DNA of 64,000 bases from positions 868,001 to 932,000 of the forward strand of contig NZ_CP062182.1 in the NCBI RefSeq assembly GCF_022700675.1, written 5' to 3'. Below the pieces are notes generated by a model. That model worked only from the letters and a program-made list of their open reading frames with translations. It was not told where the DNA came from and did not search any database. Shown piece after piece: positions 1 to 8,979 of this stretch; within the stretch, counting starts at the first letter, position 1, and each line of letters starts with the position of its first letter. The position numbers were made by a program, and so were the translations under genes. This DNA is from Acinetobacter sp. ASP199. Lineage in GTDB: Bacteria > Pseudomonadota > Gammaproteobacteria > Pseudomonadales > Moraxellaceae.

Positions 1-1
1 C

Positions 2-421
2 TATGTTCCTAAAATATTCAAATGGCGTTTGCGCCGCATGTGGCCGATTGCACTGGAATCTGTAATTAGCGTGTTATGGGCATATACCATGTTTGGTGTA
101 TTCGTTTTGTTCTTTTATGGTTTGTTCTTTTCTGTGGCACCAGAGTGGTATATCAATTCTCTGTTGCCCCAGTGGTATGGTGTGATTCTCGGTGTAAGCT
201 GTTTGATTCAGTTCATGGTCAGTCTATGGATTGACCGCCGTTATGACAAAGGTCGAATGTTCAGAAATTATTTCTGGGTAATCTGGTATCCACTATTTTT
301 CTGGATTTTAACCATGTTGACGACTGTCGTAGCGTTGCCAAAGACCATTTTTAAAACCCAAACCCGTGCACGGTGGACCAGTCCAGACCGAGGTTTCCGT
401 GGCGAAACAGAGGTAGAATAA
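2..421 (+). CDS. pgaC: Poly-beta-1,6-N-acetylglucosamine synthase PgaC, C-terminal end (partial)
   Basis: The reading frame is open from the window edge to the stop at 419-421, so only the last 139 residues are present. PgaC is the inner-membrane family 2 glycosyltransferase that polymerises UDP-GlcNAc into the biofilm polysaccharide PNAG. The catalytic domain lies off the window; what remains is the membrane end, with hydrophobic stretches around LWAYTMFGVFVLFFYGLFF and YFWVIWYPLFFWILTMLTTV. The ending WTSPDRGF is typical of PgaC. pgaD follows after one base, as in pgaABCD operons. The identification rests on this C-terminal signature plus the neighbour. Confidence 0.88.
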   Translation, partial: YVPKIFKWRLRRMWPIALESVISVLWAYTMFGVFVLFFYGLFFSVAPEWYINSLLPQWYGVILGVSCLIQFMVSLWIDRRYDKGRMFRNYFWVIWYPLFFWILTMLTTVVALPKTIFKTQTRARWTSPDRGFRGETEVE

Positions 422-422
422 C

Positions 423-1004
423 GTGGAAAACAATAAAAATATTCCTGCTAAGCCGCAGGTTAAAACTGCCGAGTATATGAAGCTCCCAACAGCTGGTGGA
501 CTTTCTGAACTTAGTGTCGCGACAACTGTTAAAGAAGCTAAACTCGATATCCCGGAGTATATCGATGTTCCGGAATATGTAAGTGATCGAACGAGTGGTT
601 ATACCCTGATGGCATTAGGCTGGATGGCATGGATATGGCTATTTATGCCATTGGTCTCCCTCGGTTTATGGTGGTTTGAATCTAGCCTGATTTTTGATCA
701 TGTATTAAGAGACCATAAACCCTATCAGGGGATGACACTGCTTGAACTGGCCCTACTGATTATTGTAGCTTTTTTAAGTCTGCTGCTATGGGCTAGTTAT
801 AACTGGATCCGATTCAATCGAATAGATCGACGTTCAGCACCCAGACCTGTGGAACTCCAGGAGATTGCTTATAGCTTTGATGTAGAAAAGCATGCTCTAC
901 TGGAAATGGTACAGGCCAAACACTTGATCCTGTACTATGACCAGGGGGGGAGATTGGAGCAGTACGACATACAGGGTAGGCTTATGAAACTTTCTTTGGC
1001 TTAA
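423..1004 (+). CDS. pgaD: PgaD-like subunit of the PNAG synthase
   Basis: A 193-residue protein starting with GTG one base after pgaC. PgaD is the small inner-membrane partner of PgaC; in enterobacteria both form the c-di-GMP-responsive PNAG synthase. Two membrane helices are visible (about residues 62-84 and 105-125, the second LALLIIVAFLSLLLWA), followed by the W-x-R-F-N segment usual after the second PgaD helix and a cytoplasmic tail. Compared with E. coli PgaD (around 137 residues) the soluble N-terminus of about 55 residues and the tail are longer. Its last 23 bases overlap the convergent gene on the other strand. Confidence 0.85.
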   Translation: MENNKNIPAKPQVKTAEYMKLPTAGGLSELSVATTVKEAKLDIPEYIDVPEYVSDRTSGYTLMALGWMAWIWLFMPLVSLGLWWFESSLIFDHVLRDHKPYQGMTLLELALLIIVAFLSLLLWASYNWIRFNRIDRRSAPRPVELQEIAYSFDVEKHALLEMVQAKHLILYYDQGGRLEQYDIQGRLMKLSLA

Positions 1005-2184
1005 AAATCGTGGCATGTGGGTGTGGTATAAAAGGATCTTCTGGATAATAACCAATATGCTGCACTCCTTGTTCTTTTAATAGATGGACAGTTTCTAATA
1101 GTTCCTCATTTGAAAGTTTGTTCTGTGTATTCCAATCTATGGTTTGAAGTTCAAAAATCGTCCGAGATAGAGTAGGGTCATACTGCCGCGCTTTTTCTAC
1201 CAAATTAAGATAGAACTTGGAGTGGTTTGGCGCTTTTTCCATATAGGGCATCGCCATAACTGCATTGTAATCATAATGCTGTAGAGTGCTTGATGTTGAT
1301 TGTGCAAACCATTTTTCGCTTTCTGGATTCAACATCACAGGTGCATAAGAGTTGCGGGCGAACTTCAGTGATGGATTGGTGATTTTAAGTTTATTACTGA
1401 GTTTTAAAGCGAGGCTATCTAAATAGGCAGTTTTAGCTTTAGCAAACTTCATTTGTTCTGGATGTTGAGGATCACGTAATATTTTTTCGGCATCTTTAAA
1501 TCCCCAGTGTTTATAGACTTGCAGGGCAGAAGGCGAGCTATCTTCATAGTCATTCAACGTAATATCATCATGATACAAAATACCATCTACAATTATGTTA
1601 TCTGTTAATGCCTTATAGATATCGTAGACATAATCAAAGTTTTTTCGATCAAAGGGCGACAGGCGAATATAACCTTTTACATTCTGATTCGTTGTTTCTA
1701 GGTAATTTGCCCGATAGTGCTTTGGCAGCTCCCAAGCCCACATTGGTAACCAGGCATAGATTTTTTTAACAGTCGTACGGCTTCGAATTTGTTCAGTGAC
1801 TTTCTCAAACAAATCTTCCTTAACCGGCAGATGTGGATTAGGGAAATACACTTCATTCGCTGAGCCATTAGCATCCTGATCGGCATAAGCTTGTAAAAAA
1901 ACTGTATTAGGCTGGACCGCCTCTATGCGCTTGATGAGCTGGTTTATATTACGTGTCATCTGGCGTGGATCTGGATCATAGATATAGTCTAAATCAAGAT
2001 GCATAATCGACATTTCTAATTGTTGTTCCATCTTATATTTGTCAATTAATGAAGAAAAAGATAAAGGTTTAGTCAGTGCATTTGATGAGCTAGAAAAGGT
2101 GCTAAGTAAACTTAAAGAAGTAATTAAACCTAAGCTTAAAGTTATACTGAGTGCAGATTTTCTGGAGTGAGTTATATTTTTCAT
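982..2184 (-). CDS. Secreted standalone PgaB-type PNAG hydrolase domain (GH153-like)
   Basis: A 400-residue protein with an N-terminal signal sequence (hydrophobic, residues 12-30, then a Ser-rich stretch). The remainder matches the C-terminal glycoside-hydrolase half of PgaB: DLDYIYDPDP at 64-73, WLPMWAWEL at 145-153 and the acidic motif YHDD at 204-207 are hallmarks of that domain, which cleaves partly deacetylated PNAG in the periplasm. The N-terminal polysaccharide deacetylase domain of full-length PgaB (about 670 residues) is absent. The gene is convergent with pgaD and overlaps its 3' end by 23 bp. It could trim PNAG or be a paralogue of a complete pgaB upstream of the window. Domain call firm, function inferred. 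Confidence 0.75.
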   Translation of the reverse strand: MKNITHSRKSALSITLSLGLITSLSLLSTFSSSSNALTKPLSFSSLIDKYKMEQQLEMSIMHLDLDYIYDPDPRQMTRNINQLIKRIEAVQPNTVFLQAYADQDANGSANEVYFPNPHLPVKEDLFEKVTEQIRSRTTVKKIYAWLPMWAWELPKHYRANYLETTNQNVKGYIRLSPFDRKNFDYVYDIYKALTDNIIVDGILYHDDITLNDYEDSSPSALQVYKHWGFKDAEKILRDPQHPEQMKFAKAKTAYLDSLALKLSNKLKITNPSLKFARNSYAPVMLNPESEKWFAQSTSSTLQHYDYNAVMAMPYMEKAPNHSKFYLNLVEKARQYDPTLSRTIFELQTIDWNTQNKLSNEELLETVHLLKEQGVQHIGYYPEDPFIPHPHATIFKPKKVS

Positions 2185-2302
2185 TATGTTTATCCAGTAA
2201 TTATGATCGTTATAAATTCTCTGAATAATCCATCATGAGAATGAGGCTTATTCTCTTTTTCTTCACTGATAGCATATTTGTTTTGAAATATATGTGTATT
2301 TT

Positions 2303-2336
2303 TGAAAAAAAAGCTCCCTTGATGGAAGCTTTTTTG
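2303..2336 (-). terminator. Hairpin terminator after the flotillin gene
   Basis: AAAAAGCTCC and GGAAGCTTTTT form a short hairpin around a CTTGAT loop, with A/T tracts on both sides. It lies between the 3' end of the flotillin gene and the start of the hydrolase gene, both on the minus strand. Confidence 0.5.
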
Positions 2337-2361
2337 TTTCAAATATTTAAGCGATAAATGT

Positions 2362-4068
2362 TTAGGTTTTTGTCTTTAGACTTTGTGTCATCCCATTAAT
2401 ATCACCGCCCTGGATGCCTAATTCACTCATCAGGCTATCAATGAGCGGCGCCTGGCTGCGGTAACGTAGGGCACTATTTACAACCTGATCGGACAGGGCC
2501 ACATTGCCCCCTTCATGATGGGCATCTGCTTGGCAAGAACCTGCAGGGTGACCGTGTAAGCCATTGACTTGAAGAATCTTAATATCATCAATGTTTTCCA
2601 TAGGTTTGACACTTTCTCGGATAATTTCAGGCAGGTATTTGAGCATCGCCAGACGGATCTGCATTTCGACCTGTTCTGAAGACAGCACATTGTTGGCTTC
2701 ATGCACTGCACGGGTACCTTCAGCATCGACCTGATACTGTTTCTCCATTGCCTGAGCAAGCAGGACTTTAGCATCGGCTTCACCTTTAGCTTTTAAACGA
2801 ACTTTTTCAGCTTCTGCTTCAGCGGCAATACGAATGGCTTCTGCATCATCAGCTGCTGCCTGTTTACCCGCTTCAGCCGCAACCGTAATGGCAATCGCAT
2901 CTTTTTCTGCCTGTTCTTTGGCAGCCACCAGTTCAACCGCTTTTTGACGCTCTGCCTGTTGAATCTGACGCACGGTTACGACTTCTTCTTCAGCTTTTAC
3001 TGCTTGAGCACGGGCAAGGTCGGCTTGGGCTTTGGCTTCGGATTCGGCACGAGACTTTTCAGCAATTGCAATGGCGCGATCCTGTTCAGCCAGTTCAATG
3101 GTTTTCTTCTGTTCAACCTGAGCTTTTTGAATGATCTGTGCTTTCTGGATGTTTTCATTTTCGACATCACGGGCTGCCAGAATGCGTTTTAACTCCACTT
3201 CACGTTCAGCGGCAATACGTGCTTCCTCAGCTTCACGCTTTTTCGCGGCTTCCTGGGCTGCAATTTCAGCCAGCTGTTCAGCGCGGCGAATCGAAATTTC
3301 TCGTTCCTGTTGCAGCTTGGCATATTCTTCTTCACGGATAATCTGTAAACGTGCCTGTTCAGCTTCCAGATTTTTGGTTTTAATTGCCAGATCGGTATCC
3401 TGTTCAATATGGTTACGCTTACGGCGACGGTCTTCAATCGTTTCAGTCAGTTTTGTCAGGCCTTCGGCATCGAAAGCATTTTGCGGATTGAAATATTTAA
3501 AACCGGTTTGATCCAGACCTGTTAAAGAAACAGTTTCTAATTCAAGACCATTTTTATGCAGGTCTTCAGACACCACTTGCTGTACTTTTTGCACAAAGTC
3601 AACACGTTTCTCATGGAGCTCTTCCATTGCCATTTCAGCAGCTACAGCACGCAAAGAATCGACAAATTTGCCTTCTACTAAATTTTTCAACTCATTTGGT
3701 GACATGGTTTTCTGACCAAGTGTCTGTGCTGCTGTTGCAATTGAATCTGCAGTTGGTTTAACCCGAACATAGAATTCAGCCATGACATCGACACGCATAC
3801 GGTCACGCGTAATCAGTGCCTGATCATCAGCACGGCGGACTTCCAGACGCAGGGTATTCATGTTTACAGGAATAATTTCATGCAACACAGGCAGGACCAG
3901 TGCACCACCGCCCAGAATGACTTTCTCTCCACCAAAACCGGTACGGACAAAAGAAATTTCCTTACTTGAACGACGGTAAAGGCGAGCGATGATCAGGCCA
4001 AAGGTGATCAGGCTGGCGAAAATAACCCCTGTAATGATTAAAATGTTATATAAATCAAAATTCAACAT
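2362..4068 (-). CDS. Flotillin / SPFH-domain membrane protein (YqiK-like)
   Basis: A 568-residue protein with one N-terminal membrane helix (about residues 9-28), a prohibitin-homology (SPFH) domain (FVRTGFGGEKVILGGGALVLP then VNMNTLRLEVRRADD), and a very long Ala/Glu/Lys-rich coiled coil (about 210-470). The C-terminal segment VNSALRYRSQAPLIDSLMSELG is shared with flotillins. Flotillins scaffold membrane microdomains and affect membrane fluidity and protein complexes. The next gene upstream, 82 bp away on the same strand, encodes a YqiJ-like membrane OB-fold protein, the pair seen as yqiJ-yqiK in E. coli. Family certain, cellular role here unknown. Confidence 0.9.
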   Translation of the reverse strand: MLNFDLYNILIITGVIFASLITFGLIIARLYRRSSKEISFVRTGFGGEKVILGGGALVLPVLHEIIPVNMNTLRLEVRRADDQALITRDRMRVDVMAEFYVRVKPTADSIATAAQTLGQKTMSPNELKNLVEGKFVDSLRAVAAEMAMEELHEKRVDFVQKVQQVVSEDLHKNGLELETVSLTGLDQTGFKYFNPQNAFDAEGLTKLTETIEDRRRKRNHIEQDTDLAIKTKNLEAEQARLQIIREEEYAKLQQEREISIRRAEQLAEIAAQEAAKKREAEEARIAAEREVELKRILAARDVENENIQKAQIIQKAQVEQKKTIELAEQDRAIAIAEKSRAESEAKAQADLARAQAVKAEEEVVTVRQIQQAERQKAVELVAAKEQAEKDAIAITVAAEAGKQAAADDAEAIRIAAEAEAEKVRLKAKGEADAKVLLAQAMEKQYQVDAEGTRAVHEANNVLSSEQVEMQIRLAMLKYLPEIIRESVKPMENIDDIKILQVNGLHGHPAGSCQADAHHEGGNVALSDQVVNSALRYRSQAPLIDSLMSELGIQGGDINGMTQSLKTKT

Positions 4069-4150
4069 TGTTATTCGTTCTCTGTTTTAGCGTATTTAAA
4101 AATATAATTTTGGATAAAATAATAAGTATAAAGTAATAGAGAATCAGTAA

Positions 4151-4786
4151 TTAGACTTTTATGGCCTGGAAGCCATTGCGGGTTTTATCCATTAAAATTA
4201 CAGATTGGCCCTGTTTCAGGATTTCACCATTGGCAGGTTCGACCAGCACATAATGGGTATGACCATGCTGATCCTGAACTTTGGCTTGTGCAGGTGAGTT
4301 TGCACGAGCATCACCGAGGATAATGGTTGCAGTTCGGCCAATCAGCTCTTCAATATGAATTGCAGTGCTTTCATCTTTTGGCAGGATCTTTTCAGCCATT
4401 TTGGCATTGAAACGTACCAGGGGCATGCACAGGAACAGACAGGCTGGGGAAATGATCCAGCCATTAATTAATTGTCCAGTAAAGCCTTCAAATATGCCTT
4501 GAATCAACAGACCGCTTAAGCCATAGGTGGTCAGAAAAATGATCAACCAGATAAACAGGGGAAGCTGACCCAGATACAGCCAGTCAAATACCTTGCTAAA
4601 GATATTCGGGTTATTGGCGGGATGAAGCTCTACATGATGCGAGTCTTCAGGTAAAAGCTGGTCAAAAACACTTTGTGAACCGCCACCCAGAAACAGCAAT
4701 ATACATTCCAGCGCTGCAAACATCAGCATCAGGCTAAGACTGATGCTGAAAACAACGTTCGATGGTTCGGTAAAAAGCTCCCACAT
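4151..4786 (-). CDS. YqiJ-like inner-membrane protein with OB-fold (NfeD-type) tail
   Basis: A 211-residue protein with three to four membrane segments (about 10-35, 72-98, 105-125) and a soluble C-terminal beta-rich domain starting at IGRTATIILGDARANSPAQA, resembling the OB-fold of NfeD/YqiJ partners of flotillins. The start is preceded by GAAGGA directly at the ATG, so initiation strength is uncertain. It lies immediately upstream of the flotillin gene and is probably co-transcribed. The partner role (loading or stabilising the flotillin) is inferred from the family. Confidence 0.82.
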   Translation of the reverse strand: MWELFTEPSNVVFSISLSLMLMFAALECILLFLGGGSQSVFDQLLPEDSHHVELHPANNPNIFSKVFDWLYLGQLPLFIWLIIFLTTYGLSGLLIQGIFEGFTGQLINGWIISPACLFLCMPLVRFNAKMAEKILPKDESTAIHIEELIGRTATIILGDARANSPAQAKVQDQHGHTHYVLVEPANGEILKQGQSVILMDKTRNGFQAIKV

Positions 4787-5370
4787 TCCTTCGGGTCTCT
4801 ATCTATAATTATGTTTGGCAAAATTTGTAAGAATAATTCTTGCTTATAAAAAGATAACATTGATTATACATTTTGCAATCTAAATACACATAAAAGTGCG
4901 AGATATTAACCTTGAATAATTGTAATGCTTTGGAAGTTAGATTGAATTCTTGTATGAGTTATCAAATTATTATTTTAGGAAACAATAGCTTCGCGATTAT
5001 GATAGTAATTTAATAAGTTTATGAATAGATGAAGAAAAAATTTAACTCGGTCACACTTTTATTGAAGCGCTAATCTGTATAAAACACGAGTTTAAGTCAG
5101 CGATAAAGACTTGGTTTAATTGGAAGATATCTTAATCCGTACTTTTTAAGATCTGATAGAAGGTGCGTAGTAATGACGGTGAGAAAGCCTCAAATGAACC
5201 ATTTTTAAGGCTAATCCTTCCTTTCAAATAGTATAGATCTCTGATCCTGAGCTAAAGCCAATTAACCTATATCAAGGTTCTAACATCAGGGTTGCTTAAA
5301 GAGGCTAAATTGAATCGAGTTGATCGTATTTATATCGACTTTACTTTCAATTCAATTAGCCTAAGTAGAA
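4787..5370. other. AT-rich intergenic region, no gene recognised
   Basis: About 580 bp between the yqiJ-like gene and the 3' end of the next minus-strand gene. It is AT-rich with stops in all frames. A 71-codon open frame beginning at 5292 runs into the antisense of the neighbouring gene and has no ribosome binding site. I see no hairpin with a T-tract, no tRNA and no clear repeat. It presumably holds the promoter of the yqiJ-flotillin pair. Confidence 0.5.
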
Positions 5371-5931
5371 TTACAACAATGACGTCTGAATCCGTACTTT
5401 CATATCTAAAGCTTGCTGAAGAATATAGGCCTTCATCCACTGTACCTGTTCACCCATTGGATTGGTTTTCACCGCTGTATTCAGGAACTCCAGTTCAGGC
5501 TTGCTAAATAGCTGATCTTCAAGTGCCTGTTCAAGTGTCTGGCTATTTGCGGCCAAAGGCAGGGCAACCAGATAAAATGCTTTAGGATAGTTATAAAAGG
5601 CATATAAAAGGTTAAAGGCTTTCTGGTCACCTTTCAGATTACCTGCACCAATTTCATATCTCGGGTTCTGATTGCTATGTGTCAGACCAATGACATATTC
5701 AGCATTATTGTCTTGCAAGCGAACTCCAAACTGTAGACCGATCTGATCTGCAGTCAGTTCATGCTGTATATAGACATTTAAGGCATTGCCATCATCAGCA
5801 AAGGGTTCTTGTAATACCAGCATGTGTTGTTGATGCTGATAGATATAGCCAGCCAGTTTGGCCTGTTCAAGACGGGTTTTTAAAGTGTCTAAGGTATATT
5901 GAGTAAATGGCATGTCTAAATTTAGATCCAT
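5371..5931 (-). CDS. Conserved hypothetical cytosolic protein
   Basis: A 186-residue protein that I do not recognise as a named family. It has no signal peptide and no membrane segment. The N-terminal 50 residues look helical (TLDTLKTRLEQAKLAGYIYQ), then come beta-strand-like stretches (VYIQHELTADQIGLQFGVRL; PRYEIGAGNLKGD) and a helical C-terminus. Codon use fits the neighbours, which supports a real gene. It is a monocistronic unit upstream of, and divergent from, cysD. No function is proposed. Confidence 0.65.
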   Translation of the reverse strand: MDLNLDMPFTQYTLDTLKTRLEQAKLAGYIYQHQQHMLVLQEPFADDGNALNVYIQHELTADQIGLQFGVRLQDNNAEYVIGLTHSNQNPRYEIGAGNLKGDQKAFNLLYAFYNYPKAFYLVALPLAANSQTLEQALEDQLFSKPELEFLNTAVKTNPMGEQVQWMKAYILQQALDMKVRIQTSLL

Positions 5932-6234
5932 AGGTACTAGGATTACTCTAGGTGGTTTTGCAGCTGTTGGGAACAGTTAGTTTAGATGATTTATCTATGA
6001 AGTTATTGCTAAAAAATAGTGGGTTTAAAAGGTTAAATGGGCGAAAATATAGAAATTCAAAGTGTTAAAAATCATCAGATTGAATAAAACTAATAATAGA
6101 TATCAGTGAAGTTTTATATGATGTTTTGATATATGGATAGCACAAAACAAGAAAACGTTATGAAAACTTAATCACTATAATGAATATAAATTTTATAAAG
6201 TGTAATAAGTACACGTGTAATACGCAGGTTGTCC
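5932..6234. other. Divergent promoter region between a hypothetical gene and cysD
   Basis: About 300 bp of AT-rich DNA between two divergent genes. It should contain the cysD promoter and, by family precedent, possibly a CysB-type activator site, but no diagnostic motif can be assigned by eye. Confidence 0.4.
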
Positions 6235-7149
6235 ATGTCATTAAATGAGGAAAGACTTACTCATCTTAAACAGCTTGAAGCTGAGAGTATTCACATCATT
6301 CGCGAAGTTGCTGCCGAGTTTGAAAACCCAGTCATGCTTTATTCGATTGGTAAAGATTCTGCGGTAATGCTGCATCTAGCATTAAAAGCGTTTTATCCTG
6401 CAAAACTTCCATTCCCGCTACTTCATGTAGACACGGGCTGGAAATTCAAAGACATGATCACCTTCCGTAACAACATGGCAAAACAACATGGTTTTGACCT
6501 GATTGTTCATCAAAATAAAGAAGGTGTAGATGCTGGTATTAACCCGTTTGATCATGGTAGTTCAAAATACACCGACATCATGAAGACTCAAGGTCTGAAA
6601 CAGGCACTTGATAAGTATGGTTTCGATGCTGCCTTCGGTGGTGCACGCCGTGACGAAGAAAAGTCTCGTGCCAAGGAACGTGTGTACTCATTCCGTGACT
6701 CGAAACACCGTTGGGATCCTAAGAACCAGCGTCCAGAACTTTGGAACCTTTACAACGGTAAAGTGAACAAGGGCGAAAGTATTCGTGTATTCCCATTATC
6801 AAACTGGACTGAGCTTGATATCTGGCAATACATCTATCTAGAAAGTATTCCATTGGTTCCATTATATCTTGCTGCTGAACGCCCGGTTGTTGAGCGTGGC
6901 GGTACACTGATTATGGTGGATGATGAGCGTATGCCTTTAAAAGAAGGTGAAGTTCCACAAATGAAATCGGTACGTTTCCGTACTTTAGGTTGTTACCCAT
7001 TAACGGGTGCGGTTGAATCCACTGCCAACACCTTGCCGGAAATTATCCAGGAAATGTTGCTTGCAACCAGCTCTGAGCGTCAAGGCCGTATGATTGACCA
7101 TGATGAGGCAGGTTCAATGGAGAAGAAAAAGCAGGAAGGCTATTTCTAA
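6235..7149 (+). CDS. cysD: Sulfate adenylyltransferase small subunit CysD
   Basis: A 304-residue ATP sulfurylase subunit that forms adenosine 5'-phosphosulfate from sulfate and ATP, first step of sulfate assimilation, in complex with the GTPase CysN. The PP-loop motif [11 protein letters not shown] is near residue 37 and the family segments [16 protein letters not shown] and [14 protein letters not shown] are present. The ATG at 6235 is preferred over an in-frame TTG at 6229 because CAGG at 6225-6228 sits six bases upstream of it. cysN follows after 108 bp containing two hairpins. Confidence 0.96.
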   Translation: MSLNEERLTHLKQLEAESIHIIREVAAEFENPVMLYSIGKDSAVMLHLALKAFYPAKLPFPLLHVDTGWKFKDMITFRNNMAKQHGFDLIVHQNKEGVDAGINPFDHGSSKYTDIMKTQGLKQALDKYGFDAAFGGARRDEEKSRAKERVYSFRDSKHRWDPKNQRPELWNLYNGKVNKGESIRVFPLSNWTELDIWQYIYLESIPLVPLYLAAERPVVERGGTLIMVDDERMPLKEGEVPQMKSVRFRTLGCYPLTGAVESTANTLPEIIQEMLLATSSERQGRMIDHDEAGSMEKKKQEGYF

Positions 7150-7159
7150 TCTCTCCCGA

Positions 7160-7206
7160 CCTCTCTTTTTAAAAGAGAGGAGATTTTCCCCCTTTATCAA
7201 AGGGGG
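7160..7206. repeat. Two adjacent perfect hairpins between cysD and cysN
   Basis: CCTCTCTTTT at 7160-7169 pairs with AAAAGAGAGG at 7171-7180, and CCCCCTTT at 7188-7195 pairs with AAAGGGGG at 7199-7206. Pyrimidine/purine hairpin pairs like this are common dispersed intergenic repeats in related genomes; a similar pair lies after folD. They may stabilise the upstream mRNA or attenuate cysN. No long T-tract follows, so this is not a strong terminator. Confidence 0.6.
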
Positions 7207-7257
7207 ACACAGGGGGATTCCAAAACCGATTTCTTAAGCATTTGTGGAGTTTGAGCG

Positions 7258-8871
7258 ATGTCTCATCAATCTGAATTAATCAGCCAGGATATCCTGAGCT
7301 ATTTAAAACAACATGAAAATAAAGACTTACTGCGTTTCTTGACTTGCGGTAACGTGGATGATGGTAAATCTACTTTAATCGGTCGTTTGCTTTACGATTC
7401 AAAACTGATTTATGAAGATCAATTGCAAGCCGTAACTCGTGACTCTAAAAAAGTTGGTACCACTGGTGATGCACCTGACCTGGCTTTGCTGGTAGATGGC
7501 CTGCAAGCTGAACGTGAGCAGGGGATTACCATTGATGTCGCTTACCGTTATTTCTCTACTGAAAAACGTAAGTTCATCATCGCGGATACTCCGGGACATG
7601 AGCAATATACCCGTAACATGGCGACAGGTGCGTCTACTGCGGATCTTGCGATTATCCTGATCGATGCACGTTATGGCGTACAGACTCAGACTCGCCGTCA
7701 CAGCTTTATCGCCAGCCTGCTGGGTATTAAGAACATTATTGTTGCGATCAACAAAATGGACCTGGTGGAATTCTCTGAAGCTCGCTTCAACGAGATCAAG
7801 GCAGACTATACTGACTTCGTGAACCAGTTAGGTGACCGTACGCCAGCGAACATTATCTTCACGCCGATTTCTGCCCTGAATGGCGATAACGTGGTGAACA
7901 AGTCTGAAAATACGCCGTGGTATACAGGCCAGACCCTGATGGGTACTTTGGAAACTGTTGAAATTACCCACAGCGTAGATAAAGAAGAATTCCGTTTCCC
8001 GGTTCAGTATGTTAACCGTCCTAACCTCGATTTCCGTGGTTTCTGCGGTACTGTAGCGCTGGGTGAAGTGGCTGTAGGTGATGAGATTGTTGCATTACCA
8101 TCAGGCAAGAAATCTACTGTTAAGGAAATTGTGACTTTTGATGGCAATTTGCCACGTGCATTTGCGGGTCAGGCAGTGACTTTAACCTTGAACGATGAGA
8201 TTGATATTTCTCGCGGCAACATGCTGGTTAAAGCGGGTGATCAGCCTTTAGCTTCACGTTCGGTTCGTGCTTCTGTGGTATGGATGAATGACCAGCCATT
8301 GGTTAAAGGTAAGCTGTACAACGTTAAGCTGGGTACGCAAACGGTTCCTGCAAAAGTTGCAGAGATCAACTACCGTGTAAACGTAAATACACTTGAGAAA
8401 TCTCAGGTAGAGCAGCTGGATCTGAACGCCATTGCTGATGTTCAAATCGAATTTGATGCACCAGTGGTATTCGACCGTTACCGTGAAAGCCGTCATACTG
8501 GTTCGTTTATCTTCATTGACCGTTTAAGCAACGTCACTGTTGGTGCGGGCATGATTGAAGATGCAATCGAATGGATAGCACATGCTAATCCTGTGACTGC
8601 TGAAGACCGTGCTGCACGTTTAGGTCAAAAACCAGCTGCGGTATCTGTATCTGCTAAAGCGCTTGAAAATGCTCAAGCACTTGAAAGCCTGCTGATCCAG
8701 CAAGGTGTTGTTGCGATTGCGAAAGCAGGTCTTTCAGTTGATCAAGTTGTGCTGGTCCGTGAAACTGGTGTGGTTGTAGTCACCGATGCAACTGAAGGTA
8801 CAGATGTTACTTTTGCTCAGGAATCTGCTGAAGAACTTGCTGAGAAAATTGTGGAATTGGTTCGTCTGTAA
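7258..8871 (+). CDS. cysN: Sulfate adenylyltransferase large subunit CysN (GTPase) with C-terminal extension
   Basis: A 537-residue EF-Tu-like GTPase that couples GTP hydrolysis to APS synthesis by CysD. The G motifs are clear: [15 protein letters not shown] near residue 31, DTPGHEQY near 112 and NKMDLV near 167. E. coli CysN has about 475 residues and ends after the third beta-barrel domain; here about 75 extra residues follow (from [12 protein letters not shown] to the end). They form a small alpha/beta module without an APS-kinase P-loop, so this is not a CysNC fusion. The start is supported by a GGAG-like site. Confidence 0.95.
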   Translation: MSHQSELISQDILSYLKQHENKDLLRFLTCGNVDDGKSTLIGRLLYDSKLIYEDQLQAVTRDSKKVGTTGDAPDLALLVDGLQAEREQGITIDVAYRYFSTEKRKFIIADTPGHEQYTRNMATGASTADLAIILIDARYGVQTQTRRHSFIASLLGIKNIIVAINKMDLVEFSEARFNEIKADYTDFVNQLGDRTPANIIFTPISALNGDNVVNKSENTPWYTGQTLMGTLETVEITHSVDKEEFRFPVQYVNRPNLDFRGFCGTVALGEVAVGDEIVALPSGKKSTVKEIVTFDGNLPRAFAGQAVTLTLNDEIDISRGNMLVKAGDQPLASRSVRASVVWMNDQPLVKGKLYNVKLGTQTVPAKVAEINYRVNVNTLEKSQVEQLDLNAIADVQIEFDAPVVFDRYRESRHTGSFIFIDRLSNVTVGAGMIEDAIEWIAHANPVTAEDRAARLGQKPAAVSVSAKALENAQALESLLIQQGVVAIAKAGLSVDQVVLVRETGVVVVTDATEGTDVTFAQESAEELAEKIVELVRL

Positions 8872-8887
8872 GACTGAGCAAGTTCTA

Positions 8888-8915
8888 AGAAAACCCGCTG
8901 AAAGGCGGGTTTTTA
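8888..8915 (+). terminator. Rho-independent terminator of cysDN
   Basis: AAACCCGC and GGCGGGTTT form a GC-rich stem with loop TGAAA followed by a T-run, 17 bp after the cysN stop. Confidence 0.85.
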
Positions 8916-8979
8916 TTCATAATAAAAACAAATAGGGTAAAATGCTAAACAAAATACTAGCTAATGCAAGAGGGTGTTT

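Noticed and set aside
3131..3511. Ser/Arg-rich frames opposite the flotillin gene
   Set aside because: Shadows of the repetitive Ala/Glu coiled-coil codons on the other strand.
5292..5507. 71-codon open frame
   Set aside because: Its second half is antisense to the hypothetical gene at 5371-5931 and it has no start signal.
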